The translations under genes and the position numbers were made by a program. The notes under the pieces were generated by a model. That model made no database searches. It was not told the DNA's origin and saw nothing but the letters and a program-made list of their open reading frames with translations. DNA of 64,000 bases from Planctomycetota bacterium. GTDB taxonomy: Bacteria; Planctomycetota; MHYJ01; WSZJ01; JACPWG01. The DNA lies in contig JACPWG010000017.1 in the NCBI GenBank assembly GCA_016197205.1, positions 27,950-91,949 on the forward strand, in the 5' to 3' direction. This document shows, piece by piece, positions 8,519 to 17,393 of this stretch (its first letter is position 1; every line of letters starts with the position of its first letter).

Positions 8519-11461
8519 ATGCCCGTGGAAATGCGGAAGGTCAAGGACTACGTCTGGGAGATTCCCGCAACCGGCGGCATGCGCGTCCCGGGGCGGATCT
8601 ACGCGGACGAAAAGCTCATGCGGATCCTGAAGGACGACGAGGCGCCGCAGCAGGTCGCGAACGTCGCGCACTTGCCGGGGATCGTGGGCTATTCCCTCGC
8701 CATGCCGGACATTCACTGGGGCTACGGTTTCCCGATCGGCGGCGTCGCGGCCTTCGATCCTGAGGAGGGGGTCGTGTCGCCCGGCGGCGTCGGTTACGAT
8801 ATCAACTGCCTCGCCGGGGCGAGTCTCGTCCTCCACCCCGATGGCTACACTCGCCCGATTCGAGAGGTCGTCGAGAAACGCTCGCCCACTTCCGTCGCCC
8901 TTTTCGACAGACCTTCGAAGCGCATGTCTCGGGCAGAAGCTGTCGCCGGCTTCGGGCAAGCACCGCGTCGCCCGGTCTGGGAACTGGTCACCGACGGCGG
9001 ACGCCGGCTCGTCGCCACCGAAGACCACCCCGTCCTCACCCCGGAGGGCATGCGCAAGCTCGGCGGGCTCCGGGCCGGCGATCGCCTGGCCGTGGTCCCG
9101 TTTGAAGGGGTGCCTTACGAAGCCCCGACCTCGGAGGTCCTCGTGACCGAGCAGGATTTGCGGCGCACGGCCGCGCGGCTCGGTCGCACGGATCGCGGGC
9201 TCGGCTTGACCCAGGCCGTCGCGCATTTGCGGCCGCTCCTGCCACTGACCCTGGACCACCCGGCGCTGCCGGCGCTGCTCAAGACGGCCGGCTACCTGTT
9301 GGGAGACGGCTCGCTCGGGCTCGACCAGATCAGCATCAACGGACGCCCGCAGGATCTCCGTCGCCTTGCCGCGGACCTCAACCCGTGGGTCACGGTCTCC
9401 CGTGTCTACTCGCGCGATCGCAGACACTGCATCCGCACGACTTCCGGCGAAAAGCGCTTCCTCGCGCGTGAGCACGCCGTGCACATCCGCTCGACGGGTT
9501 TCTCGCTCCTGCTTGCCGCGCTTGGCATCCCCGTGGGCCTGAAGGCGAGCCAGGCATGGGGCATGCCGTCCTTTCTCTGGCGAGCGCCCCTCTGGCAGCA
9601 ACGACTCTTCCTCGCCGCGTTCTTTGGCGCCGAGCTGACCGCGCCCGACGCCTTTCGCAGGCGCAATCACAACTTCAAGTGCCCCGTGCTGACGGTGGTG
9701 AAGCGGACTGGGCACGTTGAAAGCGGAGAGCGCTTTCTTCGCGAGGTGGCGCGGATGCTCGACGGCTTCGGCGTCCGGTCGCTCACGGTGTCGCGGCGCG
9801 ACGAGCAGGACAATCCAGACGGCACGCGGTCGGTTCGCCTCCGGCTCATCCTTTCCGATGCGTCGGAGAGCCTGATCAATCTCTGGGCTCGCGTCGGCTA
9901 TGAGTACAACGCGGAGCGGGCGCGCAAGGCGGCGTGGGCGGTCGGCTACTTGTGCCTGAAGCGAACGCACGTGGAGGCCCGCGCGCTCGTACGCGGCCGG
10001 ATTTGCGAGCTTCGTGCCGCCGCCGGGTGGGGCGCGAAAAAGCTCCTGGCCGCAGTCAACGCGGAAGGGACGCCGGTGAACCTCCGGTTCGTCGAGCGCA
10101 CGATCTACGGTGGAGCGGACCGCGGGCCCCGGGTCGCGGAGGACTTCCCGACCTTCGAGACCTGGAAGCGCCGCTCTGTCCGGGCGGGCGCGGTGTGGGA
10201 ACGCGTGCTGGCGAAGACGCCCCGGCGCGACATCCGCCGGGTGTACGACCTGACCGTGGACCATCCGCAGCACAGCTTCGTGGCGAACGGCTTCGTGGTA
10301 CACAACTGCGGCGTCCGGCTGATGCGCACCGGCCTCGACCTCGACCAGGTGGCGCCCGTGATGCGCGAGCTGGTGCGGACGCTCTTCCGCGCGATCCCCA
10401 CGGGGGTCGGCTCGGAGGGCGGCATTCCGAAGCTCTCGCGGCCCGAGACCGTGGCGGTCGCGACCGAGGGCGCGCGCTGGGCGATCGGGCGCGGCTACGG
10501 TCGGCCGGAGGACGTGGACTTCATCGAAGAGAACGGGCGGCTCGGCGGGGCGGATCCCGACCGCGTGAGCGACACGGCCTTTCAGCGCGGCGCGCCGCAG
10601 GTGGGCACGCTGGGCTCGGGCAACCACTTCCTGGAGGTGGACGTCACCGAGGAGATCTTCGCCCCGGAGCTGGCCGAGCGGTTCGGGCTGCGGAAGGACG
10701 GGATCGTCGTCATCGTGCACAGCGGCTCGCGCGGCTTCGGCTACCAGGTCTGCGACGACTACCTGAAGAAGCTGCAAAAGGTGCCGCGGGAGGCGGGGAT
10801 CGAGCTGCCGGACCGGCAGCTCGTGTGCGCGCCGATCCGGTCGCACGAGGCGCAGCAGTACTTGCGGGCCATGGCCTGCGCGGCCAATTTCGCGTGGGCG
10901 AATCGGCAGGTGCTGATGTCGCTCGCGGAGCGGGCGCTCTGCGCCGCGCTCTCGATCCCGGCGTCGCGGCTCGACGCGCGGCTCGTGTACGACGTCTGCC
11001 ACAACATCGCGAAGTTCGAAGAGCACGCAGTGGAGGGCAAGCCGCGTCAACTCCTGGTCCATCGGAAGGGGGCCACGCGCGCGCTGCCGGCGGGTCACCC
11101 GCTCGTGCCCGCGGCGTACCGGGACGTGGGGCAGCCGGTGCTCATCCCGGGGGACATGGGGCGCGCCTCGTACCTGCTCGTGGGGCTCCCGGGCTCGCTC
11201 GCGGAGACGTTCGGCAGCACGTGCCACGGCGCGGGCCGCGTCGCGAGCCGCTCCAAGATGCTGAAGGCGACGCAGGGGCGGAACCTGCAGAAGGAGCTGG
11301 AGGACCGCGGGGTCTTTGTGCTGTCGAAGACGCGGAACTCGATGGCGGAGGAGATGCCGGAGGCGTACAAAGACGTGGCCGACGTCGTGGGCGTGATGGA
11401 GATGGCGGGGGTGAGCCGGCGGGTCGCGCGCTTCCGGCCGCTGGGCGTGATCAAGGGGTAG
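8519..11461 (+). CDS. rtcB: RNA-splicing ligase RtcB containing an in-frame intein
   Basis: The 980-residue precursor contains a normal RtcB of about 480 residues split by a 500-residue intein. RtcB joins 2',3'-cyclic phosphate or 3'-phosphate RNA to 5'-OH ends using GTP and Mn2+. The N-extein (1-96) ends in GGVGYDIN and the C-extein (from 597) resumes CGVRLMRTGL, so the insertion is immediately before the conserved metal-binding cysteine. The C-extein has GSGNHFLEVD and the guanylylated-histidine motif HGAGR. A ribosome site (GGGGAA) precedes ATG 8519. The ligase should be active only after protein splicing. It is paired with archease directly upstream. Confidence 0.96.
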   Translation: MPVEMRKVKDYVWEIPATGGMRVPGRIYADEKLMRILKDDEAPQQVANVAHLPGIVGYSLAMPDIHWGYGFPIGGVAAFDPEEGVVSPGGVGYDINCLAGASLVLHPDGYTRPIREVVEKRSPTSVALFDRPSKRMSRAEAVAGFGQAPRRPVWELVTDGGRRLVATEDHPVLTPEGMRKLGGLRAGDRLAVVPFEGVPYEAPTSEVLVTEQDLRRTAARLGRTDRGLGLTQAVAHLRPLLPLTLDHPALPALLKTAGYLLGDGSLGLDQISINGRPQDLRRLAADLNPWVTVSRVYSRDRRHCIRTTSGEKRFLAREHAVHIRSTGFSLLLAALGIPVGLKASQAWGMPSFLWRAPLWQQRLFLAAFFGAELTAPDAFRRRNHNFKCPVLTVVKRTGHVESGERFLREVARMLDGFGVRSLTVSRRDEQDNPDGTRSVRLRLILSDASESLINLWARVGYEYNAERARKAAWAVGYLCLKRTHVEARALVRGRICELRAAAGWGAKKLLAAVNAEGTPVNLRFVERTIYGGADRGPRVAEDFPTFETWKRRSVRAGAVWERVLAKTPRRDIRRVYDLTVDHPQHSFVANGFVVHNCGVRLMRTGLDLDQVAPVMRELVRTLFRAIPTGVGSEGGIPKLSRPETVAVATEGARWAIGRGYGRPEDVDFIEENGRLGGADPDRVSDTAFQRGAPQVGTLGSGNHFLEVDVTEEIFAPELAERFGLRKDGIVVIVHSGSRGFGYQVCDDYLKKLQKVPREAGIELPDRQLVCAPIRSHEAQQYLRAMACAANFAWANRQVLMSLAERALCAALSIPASRLDARLVYDVCHNIAKFEEHAVEGKPRQLLVHRKGATRALPAGHPLVPAAYRDVGQPVLIPGDMGRASYLLVGLPGSLAETFGSTCHGAGRVASRSKMLKATQGRNLQKELEDRGVFVLSKTRNSMAEEMPEAYKDVADVVGVMEMAGVSRRVARFRPLGVIKG
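8807..10306 (+). other. Intein in RtcB, with LAGLIDADG-type endonuclease domain
   Basis: This 500-residue insert is in frame with both exteins. It starts with Cys (CLAGASLVLHPDG, block A), has block B with the TEDHPVLTPEG histidine, and ends VYDLTVDHPQHSFVANG...HN (blocks F and G), followed by extein Cys. The penultimate His and final Asn needed for cyclisation are present. Between the splicing blocks are two dodecapeptide-like motifs, LLKTAGYLLGDGSL and LFLAAFFGAELTA, of a homing endonuclease. Inteins at this RtcB site are known, for example in Pyrococcus horikoshii. Splicing and endonuclease activity are inferred. Confidence 0.92.
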
Positions 11462-11644
11462 AAGGGATTGCCGATTTCGGATTGCTGATTGCCGATTGAA
11501 GGCGGCAGTGCGCGCGGGGCAGGCGGAGCACGCGCGGCGGATTGCGCGGAGCGCGAGTCGAGAGGCCGCTCGCGCGCGCCGGGGCGCCGGGGTTCCCGCG
11601 GCGCCCGCCGCGCAGGGAGCTGGGGGGGGGGGACGGCGTCGCCT

Positions 11645-11818
11645 TTAGGCCGCGTTGTCGACGTAGCCGCCGGCGGGCTTCACGCCGTAGAAGAACCATT
11701 TCTTGAAGCCGTCCCAGCAGCGCTTGCAGACGAACTGGACGCGCTCGTCGAACTTCACGAACTGGTGGGTGGGGATGTACTCTTCGTTCCGGCAGCGGTC
11801 GCACTTGTGACTCAACAT
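11645..11818 (-). CDS. Small zinc-ribbon-like protein
   Basis: This 57-residue protein has two CxxC pairs (KCDRC and VCKRC) spaced for one zinc site. The ATG at 11818 is preferred over an upstream start at 11851 because GGAGG stands 9 bases before it and MLSHKCDRC is a plausible N-terminus. No family name can be assigned. It lies between the convergent rtcB gene and the cyclophilin terminator, so it is probably transcribed alone. The 180 bp between rtcB and this gene contain a short 'GATTGCCGATT' tandem repeat and a G-run but no gene. Confidence 0.7.
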   Translation of the reverse strand: MLSHKCDRCRNEEYIPTHQFVKFDERVQFVCKRCWDGFKKWFFYGVKPAGGYVDNAA

Positions 11819-11928
11819 GGTTCGGCCCTCCAAGGAAAACGCAGGGAACAACGTCCGTAAATGTTTTCGTCTTGGAAATCGCCTTACTTGCGCCCCTTTT
11901 TTCTAATTTTATCGGCGGCCGGCGGAAC

Positions 11929-11964
11929 AAAAAAAACAGGCGGGCCGGTCGCCCGGCCCGCCTG
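11929..11964 (-). terminator. Rho-independent terminator of the cyclophilin gene
   Basis: An 11-bp perfect stem (11937-11947 with 11954-11964, CAGGCGGGCCG) with a 6-base loop is followed, on the minus strand, by eight T residues (11936-11929). It sits 26 bp after the stop codon at 11990. Confidence 0.85.
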
Positions 11965-11989
11965 GGAAGCGCGAGAATACCTGGGACGA

Positions 11990-12712
11990 CTACCTCTTCC
12001 TCGTCTCGATCGTGGCCTTCCGGATGAGCAGCCGCTCGCTCGGGGGGCCGTCCCCGTCGGCGCCGCACGCCTCGATGGCCTTCACCACGTCCTGTCCTTC
12101 CACGACTTCGCCGAAGACGGTGTGCTTCCCGTCGAGCCACGGAGTGGCCTTGAACGTGAGGAAGAACTGGCTGCCGTCCGTGCCGGGGCCGGCGTTCGCC
12201 ATCGAGAGTAGGTACGGCCGATCGTGCCGGGCCTTCTCCACGTCGCACTCGCCGGCGAACCGATAGCCCGGGTCGCCGCGGCCGTTGCCCAGCGGATCGC
12301 CACCCTGCGCCATGAAGCCCTTGATGACACGGTGGAAGATGAGGCTCTCGAAGAAGCCGAGTCGCGCGAGATAGATGAAGTTCGAGACGTGCATGGGGGC
12401 GACCTCGGGCATGAACCGGATCTTTACCACGCCTTTGTTCGTATCGAAGACGAGGACGTAGGTCGTATTCGGGTCGAAGGTCGCCTTGGGCGGGCACTTG
12501 AGGTGGGAGCGCCAGTCGTCCTTGGCCTTGTCGACCTTCGACTCGGCGATGAAGGCGTCGAGCTGGGCGACGGCGGGATCGGCGGCCTGCGGCGCGCCCG
12601 GTTTCGCGTCGCCGCCGCCCGCGGCCGGCGGATCTTGCGAGGGGGAGGCGTAGAGGACGCCGGCCACGAGGCCGGCCAGCACGAGGACGGAAACCAGCAA
12701 CACCTGCTTCAT
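11990..12712 (-). CDS. Exported cyclophilin-type peptidyl-prolyl isomerase
   Basis: This 240-residue protein starts at ATG 12712 with GGAG upstream and has an N-terminal hydrophobic helix (QVLLVSVLVLAGLVAGVLY), so it is exported or membrane-anchored. The cyclophilin domain spans about residues 85-235: FHRVIKGFMAQGGDP (catalytic Arg), SQFFLTF, and HTVFGEVVEG are all present. Such proteins catalyse proline isomerisation and help fold envelope proteins. A promoter lies at 12810-12838 and a terminator at 11929-11964, so it is a single-gene unit. Confidence 0.93.
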   Translation of the reverse strand: MKQVLLVSVLVLAGLVAGVLYASPSQDPPAAGGGDAKPGAPQAADPAVAQLDAFIAESKVDKAKDDWRSHLKCPPKATFDPNTTYVLVFDTNKGVVKIRFMPEVAPMHVSNFIYLARLGFFESLIFHRVIKGFMAQGGDPLGNGRGDPGYRFAGECDVEKARHDRPYLLSMANAGPGTDGSQFFLTFKATPWLDGKHTVFGEVVEGQDVVKAIEACGADGDGPPSERLLIRKATIETRKR

Positions 12713-12809
12713 CGACGGCTCTCTCCAAGAGGGGTTCACTCGCGGTCGGCGTGGACTTCACCCGACCGCGCCGGGGCACGCGCGTCCGCGCCCTGGCTAA
12801 GGGGGTGGA

Positions 12810-12838
12810 ATTCTAGCCGCCTGCCCGTTCGCAGGCAA
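12810..12838 (-). promoter_or_regulatory. Sigma70-like promoter of the cyclophilin gene
   Basis: Minus-strand TTGCCT (12838-12833), 17-bp spacer, TAGAAT (12815-12810). The start codon is about 97 bases downstream. Confidence 0.6.
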
Positions 12839-12917
12839 GCAGAAGGAGACGAGGCGACCCCCGGGCAGCGGGTGGAGGGGGAGCTGCCCAGGCTGCCGCG
12901 CGCGGCGCCGTACACCG

Positions 12918-12946
12918 TGGACGACCCCGTGCCGATGTGGTATCCT
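12918..12946 (+). promoter_or_regulatory. Promoter of the leader peptide and glycosyltransferase
   Basis: TGGACG (12918-12923), 17-bp spacer, TATCCT (12941-12946). The expected transcription start coincides with ATG 12954, so the leader would be translated from a leaderless message. Confidence 0.5.
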
Positions 12947-12953
12947 GGCGCCC

Positions 12954-13001
12954 ATGATGAAAACCAGCAAGTCCCCCGCGGAATTCCGGACTTTCCCGTG
13001 A
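12954..13001 (+). CDS. Fifteen-codon leader peptide overlapping the glycosyltransferase start
   Basis: ATG ATG AAA begins a 15-residue frame (MMKTSKSPAEFRTFP) whose TGA (12999-13001) overlaps the GTG start (12998) of the next gene as GTGA. It begins about 7 bases after the -10 hexamer at 12941-12946, so it may be read from the very 5' end of the transcript. The overlap suggests that terminating ribosomes restart on the glycosyltransferase. No run of a single amino acid suggests attenuation. Confidence 0.5.
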   Translation: MMKTSKSPAEFRTFP

Positions 13002-14680
13002 CCCCGCGGACCCGAAGCGCGGCCCGCATCGCCGCGTGCGCAGCAGTCCTCCTCCTCGCGCTCGCTCTCCGCGTCTACCGCCTGTCCGAACGCGGCATTT
13101 TTCTCTTCGATGAGGGATTCGTCCTCTGCGAGGCGCGCTGGTACGCCGGCGCGCTCCGCGCCCTCCCGGACGCCTTCCGCTACGCGTGGCGCGTCCACGC
13201 GCGAAGCGAGGACGCGGCCGGCGAGGTGGCCGGGCTCCACGCGCGCATGGAGGCCGCGGTGGCCGCCGGACGCTATCCTCTCGACGCCAAGAACACGCAC
13301 AACTTCCTGATCGGGCTCGGCAACCTCGTCTTCGGCGACGGTGACGGCATCGGCAATGCGGAAGGGGTGCTCTTCGGGCTGCTGACCGTCGCGCTCGTCC
13401 TCCATCTCGGTCAAGCCCTCTATGGCCCGGCAGGGGGACTGGTATCGGCCCTGGTCCTCGCGGTCTGCCCGCTCCACGTGCTCCTCTCGCGCGGCTCACT
13501 CGCCGAAGCCGACATGATCTTTTTTTTCGTGGCCGCGGTCGCGCTTCTTCGCCTCGCCGTGACCGGCGGTCGGCGCCCCCTCGCGACGCTGTTCCTGGCC
13601 GGACTCGCCACCGGGCTCGCCTTCACCTCCAACAAGCGGCTCGTGGTCGCCGCGCCCGCCGTCTGGTCGCTTTTCGGCGTCCTTCTCCTCGCGCCCGACC
13701 GCCCGCTCGCCGGGCTGCGCTTCCGCGGGCTGGTCTGGCTGTCGGTCGGCATGGCGCTCCCGCTGCTCGGCTGGGAGGCCGTGCATCGGCTGGGCGCGTG
13801 GGCGCTGGCGCCGCAGCCGTACGCGGAGCCGGAGTCGTATTTCGAACGCCTCCTCCAGGCGTCGAGTCAGCTCGGCGTACCCGCATCCGGCCTCGGCGAC
13901 CCGGATGCGCTCTTTTTTTTCCTGCGCGAGTACACAGGCTGGCCCGTCCTCCTCCTCGTCGCCGCGGGCGTCCTGCGCGAGGCGGTCGGTCGCCGTTCGG
14001 AGGGACTCTACCTCGTCCTCCCTCTCCTCTGGGTGGTCGGTTTTTTCCAGTTCCGCACGCGCGAGCAGGCGATCCGGTACCTGGGGCCCGCGCTCCCGTT
14101 TCTCGCGCTCGCGGCCGGGGCCGCGCTGCGCGGCGGGTCGGAACCCTCGCGGGTCCCCGCGCTCGTCCGCCGGAGCCTGCCGTGGGCGACGGCGGCGGCG
14201 GTCCTCGCCGCGGCGGCCCTCGGGACCCACGAGTGGACGCTCGACCGTTCGGGCATGGGCCAGGCTTTTCGCTACCTGCGCGAACGCCGGGCAGCCGGCG
14301 AGCAGGTGGCGTACTTCTGCGCCGACCCTCCGATCGCCTGGACCTACGACCCGCCGCCGATCTTCTGCGATCCGATCCCGGAGACTCGCAAAGGCCTCCG
14401 GCGCCGCTACCGCGAAGGCGTGCGCTACCTCGTGGTCACGCCCGGCCTCCTCGCCCTCTACCCGTCCCCGCGCTACCTCGCCCCTCTCCTCGCCCGCATG
14501 GCCGGCGTTTGCCCCCCCGTCACCTTCGAGCACCCGGCCGGCCGCCTCCCCTACCTGGCCTACGAGCACCACCTCTTCGGCGACGTCCAGTCGCTGGCCG
14601 ACACCCGCGCCATCGCCGACTACCTGGCGAAGGAGGGCGGCGTGGTGCAGGTGTACGACCTCAGCGGCTACTTCCGCTGA
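12998..14680 (+). CDS. Integral-membrane glycosyltransferase, ArnT/PMT-like (GT39/GT83 type)
   Basis: This 560-residue protein (from GTG 12998) has 10-11 hydrophobic segments. It has an N-terminal helix, a first periplasmic loop with the acidic motif LFDEGFVLCEARWYAG, and a C-terminal soluble part of about 180 residues. Proteins of this architecture transfer sugars from polyprenyl-phosphate carriers to lipids or proteins. An in-frame ATG at 12935 is possible, but it lies between the -35 and -10 hexamers; the GTGA overlap with the leader favours GTG. The substrate is not predictable and no polysaccharide cluster surrounds it. Confidence 0.8.
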   Translation: MTPRTRSAARIAACAAVLLLALALRVYRLSERGIFLFDEGFVLCEARWYAGALRALPDAFRYAWRVHARSEDAAGEVAGLHARMEAAVAAGRYPLDAKNTHNFLIGLGNLVFGDGDGIGNAEGVLFGLLTVALVLHLGQALYGPAGGLVSALVLAVCPLHVLLSRGSLAEADMIFFFVAAVALLRLAVTGGRRPLATLFLAGLATGLAFTSNKRLVVAAPAVWSLFGVLLLAPDRPLAGLRFRGLVWLSVGMALPLLGWEAVHRLGAWALAPQPYAEPESYFERLLQASSQLGVPASGLGDPDALFFFLREYTGWPVLLLVAAGVLREAVGRRSEGLYLVLPLLWVVGFFQFRTREQAIRYLGPALPFLALAAGAALRGGSEPSRVPALVRRSLPWATAAAVLAAAALGTHEWTLDRSGMGQAFRYLRERRAAGEQVAYFCADPPIAWTYDPPPIFCDPIPETRKGLRRRYREGVRYLVVTPGLLALYPSPRYLAPLLARMAGVCPPVTFEHPAGRLPYLAYEHHLFGDVQSLADTRAIADYLAKEGGVVQVYDLSGYFR

Positions 14681-14812
14681 GCGTCAGCGGCGCACGGTCG
14701 CGGTGGTGGACGATGATCCCTCGCAGTGGTAGAATTCCGCTCGGCGGGCTCGAGGGACGCACACAGTCGGCCTCCCCCGCATGCCGGAACGGCGCCGAAA
14801 GGGATTGACGCC

Positions 14813-16351
14813 ATGCGCGATGGGGAAGGTGCTTCGACGGTCGCTCTGCTCGACCGGGTGGACGCAGCCGGGCGGGCCGCATCCAGCATCCTCGATCCCG
14901 CGCGTCGCAGGGCGATGGGCCAATTCATGACCCCCGCTCCGGTCGCTCGCTTCATGGCTTCCCTGTTCCGCACTCCCCGGAAGACAGTGCGCCTCCTCGA
15001 TGCCGGCGCCGGCGTGGGCTCGCTGTCCGCCGCCTTTGTCGAGGAAGTTTGCGCACGCACGCGCCGCCCGTCGAGGCTGGTGATCACCGCGTACGAAATG
15101 GACCCGATTCTGCTTCCCCGCCTTCGCTCCACGATGGAGGAGTGCCGCGCCGCGTGCGAGGCGGCGGGCATCGAGTTCCACGGCGAAGTCCAGGCCGAGG
15201 ACTTTGTCGAAGCCGCCTCCGAGGGTCTCGCGGGGGGTCTCTTTGCCGCGGCGCGACCGCCAGGCTTCGACTGCGCCATCCTCAACCCGCCCTACCGAAA
15301 GGTGCACACCGGCTCGCGGGAGCGCGCGGCGTTGCGCCGGATCGGCGTGGAGACGAGCAACCTGTACTCGGCGTTCCTCGCGCTCGCGGTCAAGCTCCTC
15401 GCCGACAAGGGCGAGCTGGTGGCGATCACGCCACGCAGCTTTTGCAACGGCCCTTATTTCCAGCCCTTCCGACGGCTACTCCTGGAGACGACCTCGCTGC
15501 GGCGTGTCCATATCTTCGAGCGCCGCGACGAGGCCTTTGCCGTAGACGACGTCCTCCAAGAGAACCTCATCATGCACGTCGTGTGCGGTGCGCCCCGGAC
15601 GCGCGTACTGCTCACCGCCAGTGCGGGCCCGGGGCAGCCGATTTCGACCTCGCGGCAAGTCGAGGCGTGTCGGATCGTCTCGCCGGGCGACCCCGCGCTG
15701 GTCATTCACCTCGCGCAGGACGACGAAGACGACGCTATCGCCAGGCGCATCGCGTCCCTGCCCTGCACTCTCCGCGACTTGGGCCTGGACGTCTCCACCG
15801 GCCGAGTCGTGGACTTTCGTGCGCGGGAGTATTTGCGGCGCGAGCCCGACCTGGACACTGCTCCGCTGATCTACCCTGCGCACTTCGAGGCCGGCTTCGT
15901 GGCGTGGCCGAGACCGGGCGGGCGAAAACCGAATGCGCTTCTCGACGCCCCCTGCACCGCGGACCTCTTGATCCCAAACGCGGCGCACGTCCTCGTGAAG
16001 CGCTTCTCTTCGAAGGAGGAACGCCGCCGCATCGTCGCTGCCGTCTACGATCCGGCCCAGGTGGCCGCCCCGAGGGTCGGCTTTGAAAACCATCTGAACT
16101 ACTTCCATGCGCGCGGCGATGGGCTTGACCTGGGGCTCGCGAAGGGGCTCGCCGTATTTCTGAACACCACGACCATCGACCGCTTCTTCCGTCAGTTCTC
16201 GGGGCACACGCAGGTGAATGCAGCCGATCTTCGCTCGCTTCGCTACCCGGCACGGGAAGCCCTGGAAGCGCTCGGCGCCCGGATCGCGGGGCGAATGCCC
16301 GACCAGGAGGAGACGGACCGCCTCGCGCACGACGAGGTGTTTTCAGGATGA
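14813..16351 (+). CDS. Adenine-specific DNA methyltransferase of a PstI/BsuBI-type system
   Basis: This 512-residue enzyme has SAM-binding motif I LLDAGAGVGSLSAAF (about residues 60-75) and the catalytic NPPY motif of N6-adenine methylases (about residue 161), in the Eco57I/PstI-like arrangement. ATG 14813 is chosen because AAAGGGA lies upstream; an earlier in-frame start at 14726 sits in the promoter region. It protects host DNA against the endonuclease encoded next, whose start overlaps its stop by four bases (ATGA). By family, the modified site should be CTGCAG, but specificity is inferred, not read. Confidence 0.92.
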   Translation: MRDGEGASTVALLDRVDAAGRAASSILDPARRRAMGQFMTPAPVARFMASLFRTPRKTVRLLDAGAGVGSLSAAFVEEVCARTRRPSRLVITAYEMDPILLPRLRSTMEECRAACEAAGIEFHGEVQAEDFVEAASEGLAGGLFAAARPPGFDCAILNPPYRKVHTGSRERAALRRIGVETSNLYSAFLALAVKLLADKGELVAITPRSFCNGPYFQPFRRLLLETTSLRRVHIFERRDEAFAVDDVLQENLIMHVVCGAPRTRVLLTASAGPGQPISTSRQVEACRIVSPGDPALVIHLAQDDEDDAIARRIASLPCTLRDLGLDVSTGRVVDFRAREYLRREPDLDTAPLIYPAHFEAGFVAWPRPGGRKPNALLDAPCTADLLIPNAAHVLVKRFSSKEERRRIVAAVYDPAQVAAPRVGFENHLNYFHARGDGLDLGLAKGLAVFLNTTTIDRFFRQFSGHTQVNAADLRSLRYPAREALEALGARIAGRMPDQEETDRLAHDEVFSG

Positions 16352-17388
16352 GCGAAGGAGGGCCGGATCCGTTCATGGTTGCGAAGATCGTGGACCAGGC
16401 ACGCGCGGCGCTCCGGGCGCTGGGTTTGCCGAAGGAGCAGACGAACGAGCGAGCGGGGCTGACGCTTCTGGCTCTGCTGGGCTTGAAGCCGCGCAAGGGC
16501 ATGACCGTGCGCGAGGGGGCGTCCGCGCCCACATGGTCGGCGGCCCAGGCCATGCTGCTCGGTATCACCGAGATCATGGACTACATGCGGGACCATTTCG
16601 GCAAGCAGTACAAGCCCAACACGCGGGAGACGGTGCGACGCTTCACCATCCACCAGTTCATGCAAGCAGGATTGGTCGTACAGAACCCTGACGACCCGAC
16701 GCGGCCGACGAACAGCCCTGACAACCGGTATCGGCTCGAACCCAGGGCCCTCGAACTACTCCGGACCTACGGTTCGCCCGAGTGGGAGGCGGGGCTACGC
16801 GGCTTCCTCGCGTCTGTGGAGACGCTACGAATGCGCTACGCGGGCGAGCGCGAAATGAAGCGGATCCCGCTCGTCCTGCCGTCAGGCAACCGGATCTCCC
16901 TGTCGCCGGGCGGGCAAAACGTCGTCGTGCGGCTGGTACTGACCGAATTCTGCGAGCGTTTCACGCCCGGCGCGCGGCCGGTCTACATCGGCGACACGGA
17001 CGAGAAGTGGGCCTTCTTCGACGCAGGGCTCCTCGCGGACTTGGGCGTACGGGTGGACCAGCACGGGAAGATGCCGGACGTGGTCGTCTACTTGGAGTCG
17101 AAGGGCTGGCTGGTCCTCGTGGAGGCGGTGACCTCGCACGGACCGATGAGCCCGAAGCGCGTAATCGAGCTGCGCGAGCTTTTCAAGGGGTGTACGGCGG
17201 GGTTGGTGTTCGTGACCGCCTTCGCGGACCGGAGGACACTGCACCGTTACCTGAGCGACATCGCATGGGAGACGGAAGTGTGGGTCGCGGATGACCCGAC
17301 GCACATGATTCACTTCAACGGGGAGCGGTTCTTGGGGCCCTATGGGCGCGCTTCCGGAGAGGTGCCACAGGTCAGGTCTCACCAGTGA
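16348..17388 (+). CDS. Type II restriction endonuclease, BsuBI/PstI family
   Basis: This 346-residue protein shows family blocks throughout: GITEIMDYMRDHFGKQYKPN, ETVRRFTIHQFMQAGLV, a conserved RPTNSPDNRY, YIGDTDEKWAFFDAGLLADL, HGKMPDVVVYLESKGWLVL, EAVTSHGPMSPKR and ETEVWVADDPTHMIHFNG. The PD...E acidic pair is the presumed catalytic site. BsuBI and PstI both cut CTGCAG; that specificity is inferred here. Full length relative to the family. The coupled order M then R is typical and delays nuclease synthesis. Confidence 0.95.
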   Translation: MSEGGPDPFMVAKIVDQARAALRALGLPKEQTNERAGLTLLALLGLKPRKGMTVREGASAPTWSAAQAMLLGITEIMDYMRDHFGKQYKPNTRETVRRFTIHQFMQAGLVVQNPDDPTRPTNSPDNRYRLEPRALELLRTYGSPEWEAGLRGFLASVETLRMRYAGEREMKRIPLVLPSGNRISLSPGGQNVVVRLVLTEFCERFTPGARPVYIGDTDEKWAFFDAGLLADLGVRVDQHGKMPDVVVYLESKGWLVLVEAVTSHGPMSPKRVIELRELFKGCTAGLVFVTAFADRRTLHRYLSDIAWETEVWVADDPTHMIHFNGERFLGPYGRASGEVPQVRSHQ

Positions 17389-17393
17389 ACTAG

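Noticed and set aside
8024..11227. Very long minus-strand open frame opposite rtcB
   Set aside because: It is the mirror of the strongly coding rtcB and intein sequence, rich in Arg/Ala/Asp/His typical of antisense frames in GC-rich DNA, with no domain.
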